Source: Planctomycetota bacterium (GTDB taxonomy: Bacteria; Planctomycetota; UBA1135; GCA-002686595). Taken from it: a stretch of DNA of 64,000 nucleotides. Made by a program: the position numbers and the translations under genes. The notes under the pieces are model-generated. The model was not told the origin of the DNA, made no database searches, and saw only the letters and a list, made by a program, of their open reading frames with translations. This document shows, in pieces, positions 17,463-29,203 of the stretch (its first letter is position 1; each line of letters starts with the position of its first letter). The DNA lies in assembly GCA_021413885.1 (NCBI GenBank), contig JAIOPM010000031.1:1-64000 (forward strand), read 5' to 3'.

Positions 17463-17846
17463 ATGAATCGCCTGCACCTGTGGATCGGGGTGCTCGCGCT
17501 GACGTGCTTCGCCGTCGGGCTCGCGGCCGGGCTGGTGATCCAGCGGCGGCTCGCGCCTCACCCGACGCGCCCCGGACAGTTCGCGGACTACGAGCACTTG
17601 CTCTCCGAGACCTTCGACCTCTCCGCCGATCGGCGGCGCTACCTCGCCCAGGCGATGGACGCCTACGCTCGCGACATCGACGCGGTCCGCACGCGCTACC
17701 TGGCGAAGGCCGGCGCCGACATGCAACGGGAACTCGAACAGGTGGGGCTTCGCTACGCCGACCTGATTCGCAATGATGTGCTGCCCGCGAGCCGGCGGCA
17801 GGCCTTCGACGAGGTCTCCCAGGCGACGCTGTACCCGACTCAATGA
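17463..17846 (+). CDS. Small membrane-anchored helical protein
   Basis: 127 residues. One N-terminal membrane helix (WIGVLALTCFAVGLAAGLVI) is followed by an outer helical part: LSETFDLSADRRRYLAQAM and RYLAKAGADMQRELEQVGL. The layout resembles the Spy/CpxP and heavy-metal-resistance group of periplasmic helical proteins, but I do not see a signature strong enough to name it. It sits four bases after the zinc anti-sigma gene and 14 bases before the GspL-like gene, so it belongs to the ECF operon and may be part of signal sensing or of the membrane platform. Confidence 0.65.
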   Translation: MNRLHLWIGVLALTCFAVGLAAGLVIQRRLAPHPTRPGQFADYEHLLSETFDLSADRRRYLAQAMDAYARDIDAVRTRYLAKAGADMQRELEQVGLRYADLIRNDVLPASRRQAFDEVSQATLYPTQ

Positions 17847-17860
17847 GCTCGCACTGATCC

Positions 17861-19603
17861 ATGGCACGAACCTGCGGCATTCGCATCGGCCCGCGGCGCT
17901 TCGAGATCGTCGTCCTCGACGGCAATCCGAAGAAGCACCGCATCGCCGCCTACAAGACCGGTGAGCTGCCGGCCGGCGACGACGATTCGTTCGCGGCGGC
18001 GGCCGCGGTGCTCGGCGCGGCGGCGAAGGAGCTCAAGATCCCGCTCGACGCGACCTCGATCGCCGTCGACACCGGTCTCGCCGCGTTCCGTTCGCTCAAG
18101 CTGCCGTTCAGCGACCGCGAGAAGATCGAAGAGGTCATCAAGTTCGAGGTCGAGAGCCAACTGCCGCAGTGGGACATCGGCGAAGTCGTGATCGACTTCA
18201 TCGTCCAAGACCAGGTCGACAAGGAGACCAACCTCCTGGTCACCGCGGTTCCGAAGGAAGACCTGAAGCACCTCCTCGACCTGTGCTCGAAGGCCGGCAT
18301 CGAACCGCTCGAGGCCGACCTCGAAGCGACGGCGATGGTCAACGCCGCTCTCGGCGCCGACATCTGTCACGTCGACGACGCGCAGGTGTTGCTGCACATC
18401 GGCGAGTCCTCGACGTCGGTCGTCGTGGTCGACGGCGGCAAGGTCCGCTCGATGCGCGCGATCCACGTCGGTGCGTTCGTCGCGCCGGCCGAGGAAAAGT
18501 CCGGGGAGAAGCCCGAGGCCGCGGCGCCGACGGAAGGCGCGGCACCGGCCGCGAAGGAGGAACTCGTCGCGCCCATCGACGACCCGGAAGCCGAACAGCG
18601 CCGCCTGATCAACGTCGTCTCGCGCATCAAGCGCGAACTCGGCCGCACGATCTCCGGCGCGCGCACCGTCAACACGATCGGCGCGATCTACGTCTGCGGT
18701 TACGAGCTGCCCGAGCTCGTCGGCTCGACGTTGATGGACATGCCGGTGTACGAGCTCGACGTCTTCGACGAGGACGGCGGCCAACCGGCGAGCGGCGCCG
18801 CGACGTTGGTGGTCGCGTACGGCGTCGCGTTGCGGCAACTCGGCGGGCCGTCGCTCGCGACCTCGCTGCGCCGCGAGGAACTGCGTTTCACCGGGACGCT
18901 CGAGCGCGTCGAGCTCCCGCTCGCGATCGCGATGCTCCTGCTCGCCACGCTCGCCGGCATGTTCTGCATGTTCGAGGTGATGCAGCTCAAGGGCCGCCAA
19001 CGCGACGTCAAGGCGTGGCGCGCGAGCTCCGAGAACTTCCTCGTCGGCGATCCGGCGAAAGGTCACGCGGGCAACCTGTCGCAGCCGCACACCGACCTCG
19101 ACAACTACCTCAAGAAGTACCAGTACCACGAGGATCGCCAAGACGGCGATCCCGAGCGCACCGACTACGAGCAGATGCAGTACGAGCAGACGTTGCTCGG
19201 CCGCGAGATCAAGAAGCTCGAGTCGCAACTCGGCACCAGCGGCGAGATCCTGCAGCCGCAATCGGCGTTGCTCGCGTCGACGTTGGTGCTCGGCGTCTTC
19301 GAAGAGGCGAAGGAGAAGCTCGGTCGCTTCTCGATCCGCATCCTCGACGCCTCGTACGTCCAAGGCACGTCCGGCCGTCCGGACTCGGTCAAGGTGCTGC
19401 TCGACCTCTCGTTCTTCGGCGAGACCGCGGTCGAGGCGACCATCGCGTACGACCAACTCGAACCCGCGCTGCGCGCGAAGCCGTGGGTCACCGACATCGA
19501 GAAGCGCGGCTCGAAGGAATTCGACGAGAAGGCGCCCGCGAAGGGCGTGTTCATCCAACAGTTCACGATCCTCTGTGATCTCACGAAGGTGCCGAAAACG
19601 TGA
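17861..19603 (+). CDS. PilM/GspL-like actin-fold protein with membrane anchor and outer domain
   Basis: 580 residues. The first ~335 are an actin-like PilM/GspL cytoplasmic domain: GIRIGPRRFEIVVLDG, the conserved LKLPFSDREKIEEVIKFEVE (79-98) with LPQWDIGEVVIDF, and IGAIYVCGYELPELV near its end. An Ala/Glu/Pro-rich insertion (208-240) interrupts it. A membrane helix lies at 352-373 and the rest is outside the membrane, as in GspL or fused PilM-PilN. In type II secretion and type IV pili this protein links the assembly ATPase to the inner-membrane platform. The next gene overlaps by four bases (GTGA) and looks like GspM/PilO, the natural partner. No ATPase, secretin or major pilin gene is adjacent. 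Confidence 0.78.
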   Translation: MARTCGIRIGPRRFEIVVLDGNPKKHRIAAYKTGELPAGDDDSFAAAAAVLGAAAKELKIPLDATSIAVDTGLAAFRSLKLPFSDREKIEEVIKFEVESQLPQWDIGEVVIDFIVQDQVDKETNLLVTAVPKEDLKHLLDLCSKAGIEPLEADLEATAMVNAALGADICHVDDAQVLLHIGESSTSVVVVDGGKVRSMRAIHVGAFVAPAEEKSGEKPEAAAPTEGAAPAAKEELVAPIDDPEAEQRRLINVVSRIKRELGRTISGARTVNTIGAIYVCGYELPELVGSTLMDMPVYELDVFDEDGGQPASGAATLVVAYGVALRQLGGPSLATSLRREELRFTGTLERVELPLAIAMLLLATLAGMFCMFEVMQLKGRQRDVKAWRASSENFLVGDPAKGHAGNLSQPHTDLDNYLKKYQYHEDRQDGDPERTDYEQMQYEQTLLGREIKKLESQLGTSGEILQPQSALLASTLVLGVFEEAKEKLGRFSIRILDASYVQGTSGRPDSVKVLLDLSFFGETAVEATIAYDQLEPALRAKPWVTDIEKRGSKEFDEKAPAKGVFIQQFTILCDLTKVPKT

Positions 19604-20178
19604 AGGCCTTCTTCCACAACATGACGGTCGAACGGTGGGTGATCCTCACCTCGTTCATCGTCGCGCTCGGGCTCGGCGGCGTCGGCTTCTTCAAGTTCCA
19701 TCGCGAACGCGTGGAGCTCGAGGACGCGTTGAAGGCCGACGTGATCAAGCTCGCGCAGGACACGCAGGCCTCGGCGATGAAGTACTCGAAGCTCTACAAG
19801 GAGGCCGACCTCCAGGAGCTGACCGGCAGCCAGAGCAACATGGAGTCCTTCGTGCGCACGCTCGCGACGCGCAAGGAAGCCAGCCTCGGCCAGATCGACG
19901 TGCGCATCAGCGAGTCGCCGAACACGTTGCGCAAGGGCGTGCAGGACCTGCGCTACACGCTGCAGCCCCAGAACCGCGAGCGCGCGTTCTCGCGCATCGG
20001 CATCGCGAACTACCTCTACCTCCTCGAGTCCGAGAGCCGTCGTCTGCGCGTGTCGCACCTGCGCCTGACGCTGAGCCCGAAGAATCTCAAGGAGTGGGAC
20101 TTCCCGCCCAACAACCCGGAACAGTGGTTCTGGGACGCGGAAGTGCTCTCGCGCCAGAAGAGCGACGCCACGAAGTAG
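19600..20178 (+). CDS. GspM/PilO-like inner-membrane platform protein
   Basis: 192 residues. One membrane helix at about 13-31 (WVILTSFIVALGLGGVGFF), then a helical segment rich in Lys/Glu and an outer domain of mixed structure (RIGIANYLYLLESESRRLRV). Size, topology and the four-base overlap with the GspL-like gene fit GspM or PilO, which dimerise with GspL/PilN; the sequence itself has no sharp motif. It would act in the inner-membrane platform of a secretion or pilus machine whose other parts are not in this window. Confidence 0.6.
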   Translation: MKAFFHNMTVERWVILTSFIVALGLGGVGFFKFHRERVELEDALKADVIKLAQDTQASAMKYSKLYKEADLQELTGSQSNMESFVRTLATRKEASLGQIDVRISESPNTLRKGVQDLRYTLQPQNRERAFSRIGIANYLYLLESESRRLRVSHLRLTLSPKNLKEWDFPPNNPEQWFWDAEVLSRQKSDATK

Positions 20179-20217
20179 ACCGCGCCGCGCGGCCGTCCGG
20201 TGCGCGCGAGAGCTTGC

Positions 20218-20223
20218 TACGAT
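20218..20223 (+). promoter_or_regulatory. Putative -10 box (TACGAT) of the histidine kinase transcript
   Basis: TACGAT preceded by GC, 40 bases before the kinase ATG and 11 bases before a nine-codon ORF. It suggests the kinase is transcribed separately from the upstream operon. Confidence 0.4.
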
Positions 20224-20234
20224 CCGCCGTTGCC

Positions 20235-20264
20235 GTGATCGAGCTCGCACCGACAACCCTGTGA
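20235..20264 (+). CDS. Possible nine-residue leader ORF (MIELAPTTL)
   Basis: GTG at 20235 opens nine codons; its TGA (20262-20264) overlaps the first base of the histidine kinase ATG. The kinase start has no Shine-Dalgarno sequence, so coupling to this ORF would explain its translation. It is too short for statistical support. Confidence 0.25.
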   Translation: MIELAPTTL

Positions 20265-22030
20265 TGTTCAACATCGCAGTTTCGTCGCCCGAGTGGACGT
20301 GGCCGGTGGTCGCCGGCGTGCTCGCGCTCATCGCGGTGGTCTTCTGGCGGCGCGTGCTGACGCTTCGCGATCGTCTGCACGCGGCGGAAGCCGAATGCCG
20401 CGAGACCGAAGCACGCGTCACCGCCGGCGAGAAAGAGGTCGAGCGCGTGTCCGCCGCGCTGAACCAGCAAGTCGCCGCGCTGGGTCGCGCGCTCCAGAAC
20501 GAACGCCGACTCTTCGACGCCGGCCCGGTGACGATGTTCCGGTGGCAAGCGCGCGAGGGCTGGCCCGTCGAGTACGTTTCGCCGAACGTCGTGCAACTCT
20601 TCGGTTGGGCCGATCAAGACTTCATGACCGGCCGCGTGCGCTACGCGTCGGTCGTGCACGCCGAGGACATCGAGCGCGTCGCTCGTGAAGTCGGCGCGCA
20701 CAGCCAAGGCGCGGCCTCGTTCTTCGAGCAGGACTACCGCATCGTGCGCAAGGACGGCGCGACGCGTTGGCTCTACGACATCACGTTGATCGAGCGCGAC
20801 GCGAACGGCGCGATCACGCACTACGTCGGTTACGTGCTCGACCGCACCGAGCGCGTACACGTCGAACAACGCCTCCAACGCTCCCAGCGTCTCGAAAGCC
20901 TCGGCGTGCTCGCCGGCGGCATCGCGCACGACTTCAACAACCTGTTGGTGGGCATCCTCGGCAACGCGGCGCTCGCTCGCGAGCGTCTGCCGGCCGGCGA
21001 CCCGAGCGTCGAGCTCGTCGAAGCCGTCGAGCACGCCGCGCGCCGCGCCGGCGACTTGACCAACCAGATGCTCGCGTACGCCGGCAAGGCGAACATCGCG
21101 GTGCATCCGATCGATCTCTCGGCGTTGATCGGCGAGATGGCCGACTTGGTGCACGCGTCGATTTCGAAGAAGGCGACGTTGGAGTTCCACACGAGCACGC
21201 CGGTGCCGCCGATCGTCGGCGACTCCGCGCAGCTCGGTCAGGTCGCGATGAACCTGATCACCAACGCGTCCGACGCGCTCGGCGAGCGTTCGGGCCGGAT
21301 CGTCGTCGCCACCGGAGTCGTCGAGCTCGTCGAAGCCGACTTCGCGCGCGTCGTCGGCGCGCCGAGTCTCGTGCCCGGTTCGTACGCGTACCTCGAGGTC
21401 ACCGACGACGGCTGCGGCATGGACGCGATGACGCAAGCGCGCATGTTCGAGCCGTTCTTCACGACGAAGTTCGCGGGGCGCGGGCTCGGGCTCGCCGCGG
21501 TGCTCGGCATCGTGCGCGGACACCACGGAGCGATCGAGGTCGAGAGTTCGCCCGGCCGCGGCTCGCGCGTGCGCGTGTACCTGCCGCTCGGTGCGGCCGC
21601 GCGCCCGGCCGCGCGCGACGCGAGCGCGCCGCCGCCGACGCCGGGCGAACCGGTGTTGCGCGCGACGACGATCCTGATCGTCGACGACGAGCCGGCGGTG
21701 CAAGCGCTCGCCGCGCGCGTCGTGCGCGGTCGCGGGCTCGAAGCGCTGGTCGCGGGTGACGGCGAACAAGCGCTCGCGCTGCTCGCCGAACATGGCGGCG
21801 ACATCGGGTGCGTGTTGCTCGACCTGACGATGCCGAAGTTGAGCGGCGCGGAGACGTTCAAGGCGCTGCGCGCGCGTTCGCCGAAACTGCCGGTGGTGAT
21901 CACCAGCGGCTACTCGGAGAGCGACGCGTTGGAGTCGGTCGACGGTGCTCCCGCGACCTACTTCCTGCACAAGCCGTTCACGCCCGCCGAGCTCGTCGAG
22001 CGACTCGCGCTCGCGCTGTCGGCGAACTGA
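20264..22030 (+). CDS. Hybrid histidine kinase (membrane helix, PAS, HisKA, HATPase, receiver)
   Basis: 588 residues. One N-terminal membrane helix (WPVVAGVLALIAVVFW), a short coiled coil, a PAS domain (about 85-200: MFRWQAREGWPVEYVSPNVV, ITHYVGYVLDRTER), then the phospho-acceptor box with His222 in GGIAHDFNNLL, and an ATPase domain with MNLITNASDAL (N box), DDGCGMD and GRGLGLAAVLGIVRGHHG. The C-terminal receiver begins TTILIVDDEP and has Asp520 in LLDLTMPKLSG and HKPF near its end. The FNN-type acceptor box is common in PAS-linked hybrid kinases. No output domain or separate regulator is adjacent. A GTG three bases upstream (20261) is an alternative start. It converges with carB, three bases apart. 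Confidence 0.92.
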   Translation: MFNIAVSSPEWTWPVVAGVLALIAVVFWRRVLTLRDRLHAAEAECRETEARVTAGEKEVERVSAALNQQVAALGRALQNERRLFDAGPVTMFRWQAREGWPVEYVSPNVVQLFGWADQDFMTGRVRYASVVHAEDIERVAREVGAHSQGAASFFEQDYRIVRKDGATRWLYDITLIERDANGAITHYVGYVLDRTERVHVEQRLQRSQRLESLGVLAGGIAHDFNNLLVGILGNAALARERLPAGDPSVELVEAVEHAARRAGDLTNQMLAYAGKANIAVHPIDLSALIGEMADLVHASISKKATLEFHTSTPVPPIVGDSAQLGQVAMNLITNASDALGERSGRIVVATGVVELVEADFARVVGAPSLVPGSYAYLEVTDDGCGMDAMTQARMFEPFFTTKFAGRGLGLAAVLGIVRGHHGAIEVESSPGRGSRVRVYLPLGAAARPAARDASAPPPTPGEPVLRATTILIVDDEPAVQALAARVVRGRGLEALVAGDGEQALALLAEHGGDIGCVLLDLTMPKLSGAETFKALRARSPKLPVVITSGYSESDALESVDGAPATYFLHKPFTPAELVERLALALSAN

Positions 22031-22033
22031 CGT

Positions 22034-25276
<3,243 letters not shown>

Positions 25277-25332
25277 GGGGTGGGGACGGAGCTCGGAAGG
25301 GGCTGGAGGAGGTCTCTTCGAGAGCAGGCGTT

Positions 25333-25349
25333 CCCGCCGCGCGGGCGGG
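25333..25349 (-). promoter_or_regulatory. GC-rich hairpin in the carB leader
   Basis: CCCGCC / GGCGGG, 6-bp stem with a five-base loop, about 55 bases before the carB ATG and inside its predicted leader. It may be an attenuation or stability element; the leader between it and the ATG is pyrimidine-rich and lacks a clear Shine-Dalgarno sequence. Confidence 0.3.
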
Positions 25350-25372
25350 CGCTGTGCAAACTGATGGATTGG

Positions 25373-25378
25373 AGCATA
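25373..25378 (-). promoter_or_regulatory. Putative -10 box (TATGCT) for carB
   Basis: Minus-strand TATGCT, 96 bases upstream of the carB ATG, lying between carB and the end of the upstream gene. It implies a leader of about 90 bases, unlike the leaderless genes nearby. Confidence 0.4.
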
Positions 25379-25422
25379 CCCGACGCGACCTGTCGACCCA
25401 TCGCGACGCTCTTCGGCGGCGT

Positions 25423-26892
25423 CTACAGGTCGACGTACGGGACCAACGTGCGCAGGCGGAGGAGCTCCGCGCGGCAGGCGTAGTCCGAGCCCCGTCCGCC
25501 GAGGTCGAACGCCGCGCGTCCGCCGGCGTCGGTGGCGGAACGAAGTTCCTCCGCGACGCGGGTCCACCAGCTCTCGCGCTCCGCGCCCTCGAGCCGCAGC
25601 GGCTCGGCGAGGTCGACGACCCGCAGTCCGAAACGGTGGCGCGCCAGGTAGGCGTGGTCGTGGACCAAGGTCAACAGGACGTCGCCGGGGACGAGCTCCT
25701 CCGCCGCGTGCTGCTTCCACTCGAGGTTGCGGTCCGAACTGGTGATCCCGTACGTCAAACCCCACCCGACGGCGATCTGGCCGATGACGAAGAGCGACGC
25801 GTACTGGACCAGCGACTTCAGGTCGCGGTCGGCGAACCAACTCGCGAGCCCGAGCGCCGCCGGCGGCAACATCGCGACCATCACAGCCTTCGCGTCGACG
25901 TTCCAGAACGCGATCGGCAACAGCAACGGCGCGGCGCACCAGATCGCGACCCACAGCGGCGGTCGCTTCTCCTCCGCGTCGAGCGGCGGAAGCACGAGCA
26001 CGAGCAATCCGAACGCCGCGGTGCCGACGCCGAACAGCGTCAACCAGAGCGTGCCGTACCCGCCGGGCCCGCGGCCGGTCAGTCCGGAGAGCGCTCGCGC
26101 GACGAAGCGCGCGTTCTCCGGCGACGACGGCAAGAGGAAGGCGACGACCAGGAACAGCGCCGTGAACAGGACGAGCGGCTGCGCGAGCGCGAACGCGCGT
26201 TGGAAGACGCGGGTGGTGTCCTCCTCGCGCTCACGAGCGGTGAACCAGGCCTCGGCGAGGATCGCGGGCACGTACACGACCGCACGCACGTCGAGCAACA
26301 GCGCGAGCCCGAACGCGATCGCCACGCCGCGGTGCCGGTGCGGTCGCTCGGGATCGCGCGACGCGTCGAGCAACGCGCCGAACACCATCCACGCGCCGAG
26401 CAAGCCCGGCGCCGCGCTGCCCGGCAACGTCGCCGCGAGCCACGCCGCCGGCGCGCCGAGCGTCACCAACGCCGCGATCAACGCCGCGCGCGCTCGCGAA
26501 CCGTGGCGCACCAGGCTCTTCCAACACGCGACGACGCACGCGCCCCACGCGACGGCCGAGATCACGAACCAGCCTTGTTCGATGTCGATGCCGGGCAACA
26601 GCGCGACGAGGCGCGCGAGCGGCGCGAGCGCGAGATGGACGACGAACCACGCGCCGGTGTCGCACGCGTTGACGAACTCCGGTCCGTCGCCGATCAGCGT
26701 CCGCGTCGGGAACGCGAGCGCTAGCAGTGCGAGTCCGCCGGCGAGGAAGACGGCCTGCCAGCGAGCGCGAGCTCGACTGCGGACTTCGTCGTCGGCGACG
26801 AGGGACGCGAGCAACCGCCGCGGGAAGAGATCGCCTTCCCCGTGTTGGTGCTCCGCGTCTTCGGGTTCGCTCTCTCCGTGCTCGTGGGGCAC
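25423..26892 (-). CDS. Multi-pass membrane protein, GT-C glycosyltransferase-like
   Basis: 489 residues from the GTG at 26892, which has GGAAGGAA five bases upstream and lies just after the aroB stop; the open frame extends 32 codons further, but overlapping aroB. The protein has about ten hydrophobic helices and an early loop [15 protein letters not shown], whose acidic pair is placed as in GT-C glycosyltransferases that use lipid-linked sugars. The C-terminal ~110 residues ([20 protein letters not shown]) look soluble. No family signature is strong enough to name a substrate. It is the last gene of the operon that runs from 29952. Confidence 0.7.
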   Translation of the reverse strand: MPHEHGESEPEDAEHQHGEGDLFPRRLLASLVADDEVRSRARARWQAVFLAGGLALLALAFPTRTLIGDGPEFVNACDTGAWFVVHLALAPLARLVALLPGIDIEQGWFVISAVAWGACVVACWKSLVRHGSRARAALIAALVTLGAPAAWLAATLPGSAAPGLLGAWMVFGALLDASRDPERPHRHRGVAIAFGLALLLDVRAVVYVPAILAEAWFTAREREEDTTRVFQRAFALAQPLVLFTALFLVVAFLLPSSPENARFVARALSGLTGRGPGGYGTLWLTLFGVGTAAFGLLVLVLPPLDAEEKRPPLWVAIWCAAPLLLPIAFWNVDAKAVMVAMLPPAALGLASWFADRDLKSLVQYASLFVIGQIAVGWGLTYGITSSDRNLEWKQHAAEELVPGDVLLTLVHDHAYLARHRFGLRVVDLAEPLRLEGAERESWWTRVAEELRSATDAGGRAAFDLGGRGSDYACRAELLRLRTLVPYVDL

Positions 26893-26939
26893 GTCTTCCT
26901 TCCGTTCTCCGGCCGCAGAGCCTGCGCTGCGCGCGTCGT

Positions 26940-27995
26940 TCAAGCAAGCGTGCGTTGCACGCGCTCGTCGGAAAGCTCGACGTCCCAACGCACCGCGCCC
27001 GGCGCGTCGAGGACGACGAAACGCGGCCGCCCGGACGCACCCTTCTTGTCGAGGCGCATCGCGGCGACGAGGGAGCGCCCGTCGAGGCCCGACGGAATGC
27101 GACGGCGCAGCTCGCTGAGAGTCGGCACGAGGCCGAGCGACGCGAGCAGACGCTCGACGCGCTGCGCGAGCACGACGTTCTCGCCGGCCCGCAGCGCGAG
27201 CGCCACGCCGACGCCGACCGCGACGCCGTGCGGCACGCGGCCGAAGCCGGTCGCTTGTTCGATCGCGTGGGCGAACGTGTGGCCGAGGTTGAGCACCTTG
27301 CGCTCGCCGTGTTCGCGCGGATCACGTTCGACCAGCCGCGCCTTCAAGCGCACGCAACGCTCGACGACGTGCGCGACCGCGTCGGCGTCGCGGCGCAGCA
27401 GCGCCTGCGCATGACCTTCGAGCCACGCGGTGAACTCCTCGCCGTCGAGCAACGCGCTCTTGACGACCTCGCCGAGCCCGGAGAGGAAATCGTCCGGGTC
27501 GAGCGTCGCGAGCACGCCGGCGTCGGCGAACACCGCGCTCGGCGGATGGAACGCGCCCGCGAGGTTCTTGCCGGCGCGCAGGTTGACCGCGGTCTTGCCG
27601 CCGACCGACGCGTCGACTTGCGCGAGCAACGTCGTAGGGCATTGCACGAAAGCGATCCCGCGCATGTAGAGCGACGCGGCGAGCCCCGCGAGATCGCCGA
27701 TCGCTCCGCCGCCGAGCGCGACGACGACCGACGAACGATCGAGGCCGTGGTGCGCGAACGCGTCGAGCACACGCTCGAGCGTCGCGAAGTCCTTGGCGTC
27801 CTCGCCGCGCGGCACTTCGACGACCGGCGCCGCGAGCCCGAGTCGTCCGACGTGCAACGCGCGCACGCGCGCGTCGGTGACGATCGCGGCGTTGCGCGAG
27901 CCGACGAACGCCGCCGCCGCGCCGAGCGCGCCGACGCCGACGTGGACACGGTACGAGGGCTCCTGGTGCACTTCGATCGAAACGAGTCCGCTCAT
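26940..27995 (-). CDS. aroB: 3-dehydroquinate synthase
   Basis: 351 residues. NAD-binding GGGAIGD (95-101), the strongly conserved CPTTLLAQVDASVGGKTAVN (119-138), LGEVVK and the metal-binding GHTFAHAIE are all present. It converts DAHP to 3-dehydroquinate, the second step of the shikimate pathway, in the cytoplasm. Its ATG overlaps the stop of the upstream gene by ATGA. The pairing with an amidotransferase and membrane proteins is not a usual aro operon; no other aro gene is in the window. The C-terminus is of normal length. Confidence 0.96.
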   Translation of the reverse strand: MSGLVSIEVHQEPSYRVHVGVGALGAAAAFVGSRNAAIVTDARVRALHVGRLGLAAPVVEVPRGEDAKDFATLERVLDAFAHHGLDRSSVVVALGGGAIGDLAGLAASLYMRGIAFVQCPTTLLAQVDASVGGKTAVNLRAGKNLAGAFHPPSAVFADAGVLATLDPDDFLSGLGEVVKSALLDGEEFTAWLEGHAQALLRRDADAVAHVVERCVRLKARLVERDPREHGERKVLNLGHTFAHAIEQATGFGRVPHGVAVGVGVALALRAGENVVLAQRVERLLASLGLVPTLSELRRRIPSGLDGRSLVAAMRLDKKGASGRPRFVVLDAPGAVRWDVELSDERVQRTLA

Positions 27996-29203
27996 GCGCC
28001 GTCCGTTCTCGAGCTTCGCCGCCGCGCCAACTCGGCTTGCAGTTCGGGCGACCCGCGCGCGGCGCGACGCAGGCTGACGAAGATCGCGACCAGCATCGTC
28101 GCCGCCGCGAGCGCGCCGCCGACGAGCCACGGAAGCGCGGCGGACTTCACCGGTGCGCGCGGCTCGAGCGCCTGCAGCACGAAAAGCGGCGCGAGCGCTT
28201 TCTCGCCGTCGCGGCGTTCGTACACGACGTTGCGCAGGAAGAAGCCGCGCGCCGCGACCGCGTCGCCGAGGACGAACGCGCGACTCTCGGTCGCGGCAAC
28301 GAACTTCGCGAGCGTGTCGCGACCGTCGACGCTCCACGAGCCGAGCCAGCCGGAAGCGAGGAGCGGGAAGCGCAACGGATTCTCGCCGGGCGCGACGTTC
28401 TCGCAGCGCGCGATCCGCGCCGCGTCGATGCGAAACGCTTCGCCGCGCGCGGCGGCGCCGTCGGCGAGCAGGCTCGCGAGGCTCGCGGCGTCGAGCTCGC
28501 GCGCCGCGCTCCAATCGATCGCGCGCGCCGCCGGATTCGTCGCGTAGGCGAGCAGTCGCCACTCCGCGTCGGAGTTCGTCTCGCGCACTTCGTCGTCGAG
28601 CGTTTCGTCGCTCTCCTGCGCCAACGCCGCGACATCGATCTCGCTCTGCGGCTCGAGCCGCGCGACGGAACGCGCGAGTCGCGGCGCGACGAACAACGGC
28701 GCGTCGAGCCACGCGTCGTCGGTCGCGCGGCTGTGCACCTTCATGAAGAAGCCGTCGAAACGCACGAAGTCGCCCGCCGCGAGACCGAGCGGAAGCTCCG
28801 CCGCGACGAAGTACGCGTCGCCGCCGGTCTCCAACTTCATGCGGCCGCGCGTGTAGCTCGACGAACGCTCCGCGACCGACAGCGTCTGCATGTCGACCAA
28901 CGTCCCGCGGACGCGGAAGACGTCGCCGCGATGCTCGACCGAAGCGGTCAGGAGCGACTCACGCGCCGCTGCGTCGAGATCCGCGATGCGCGCGTCGTCG
29001 TCGAGCCGCAACGCGCACGCGAGCAAGTCGCCGAGCGCCGGCGCTTCGATCACCACGCGCTCGTCGACGGTCGCGTCGCGGACTTCGGTCGCGAGCTTGG
29101 CGCGATCCGGCGCTTGCCGCGGCCGCGCGTCGGCGACGAACAGCGCGCCGACGAGCACGGCGACCGAGGCGAAGCTCGTTCCTCGATCGCTGCGCGACTT
29201 CAT
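27992..29203 (-). CDS. Membrane-anchored protein with two OB-like repeats
   Basis: 403 residues from ATG 29203. It has an N-terminal signal or anchor (FASVAVLVGALFVA) and a membrane helix near the C-terminus (LPWLVGGALAAATMLVAIFV). Between them a beta-rich unit seems duplicated: GDFVRFDGFFMKVHS...APLFVAPRL and GDAVAARGFFLRNVVYE...APLFVLQAL, each preceded by a strand pair like FRVRGTLVDMQTL. This GxFF pattern recalls uncharacterised planctomycete membrane proteins. It overlaps both neighbours by four bases, so it is translated together with the amidotransferase and aroB. Function unknown. Confidence 0.75.
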   Translation of the reverse strand: MKSRSDRGTSFASVAVLVGALFVADARPRQAPDRAKLATEVRDATVDERVVIEAPALGDLLACALRLDDDARIADLDAAARESLLTASVEHRGDVFRVRGTLVDMQTLSVAERSSSYTRGRMKLETGGDAYFVAAELPLGLAAGDFVRFDGFFMKVHSRATDDAWLDAPLFVAPRLARSVARLEPQSEIDVAALAQESDETLDDEVRETNSDAEWRLLAYATNPAARAIDWSAARELDAASLASLLADGAAARGEAFRIDAARIARCENVAPGENPLRFPLLASGWLGSWSVDGRDTLAKFVAATESRAFVLGDAVAARGFFLRNVVYERRDGEKALAPLFVLQALEPRAPVKSAALPWLVGGALAAATMLVAIFVSLRRAARGSPELQAELARRRSSRTDGA

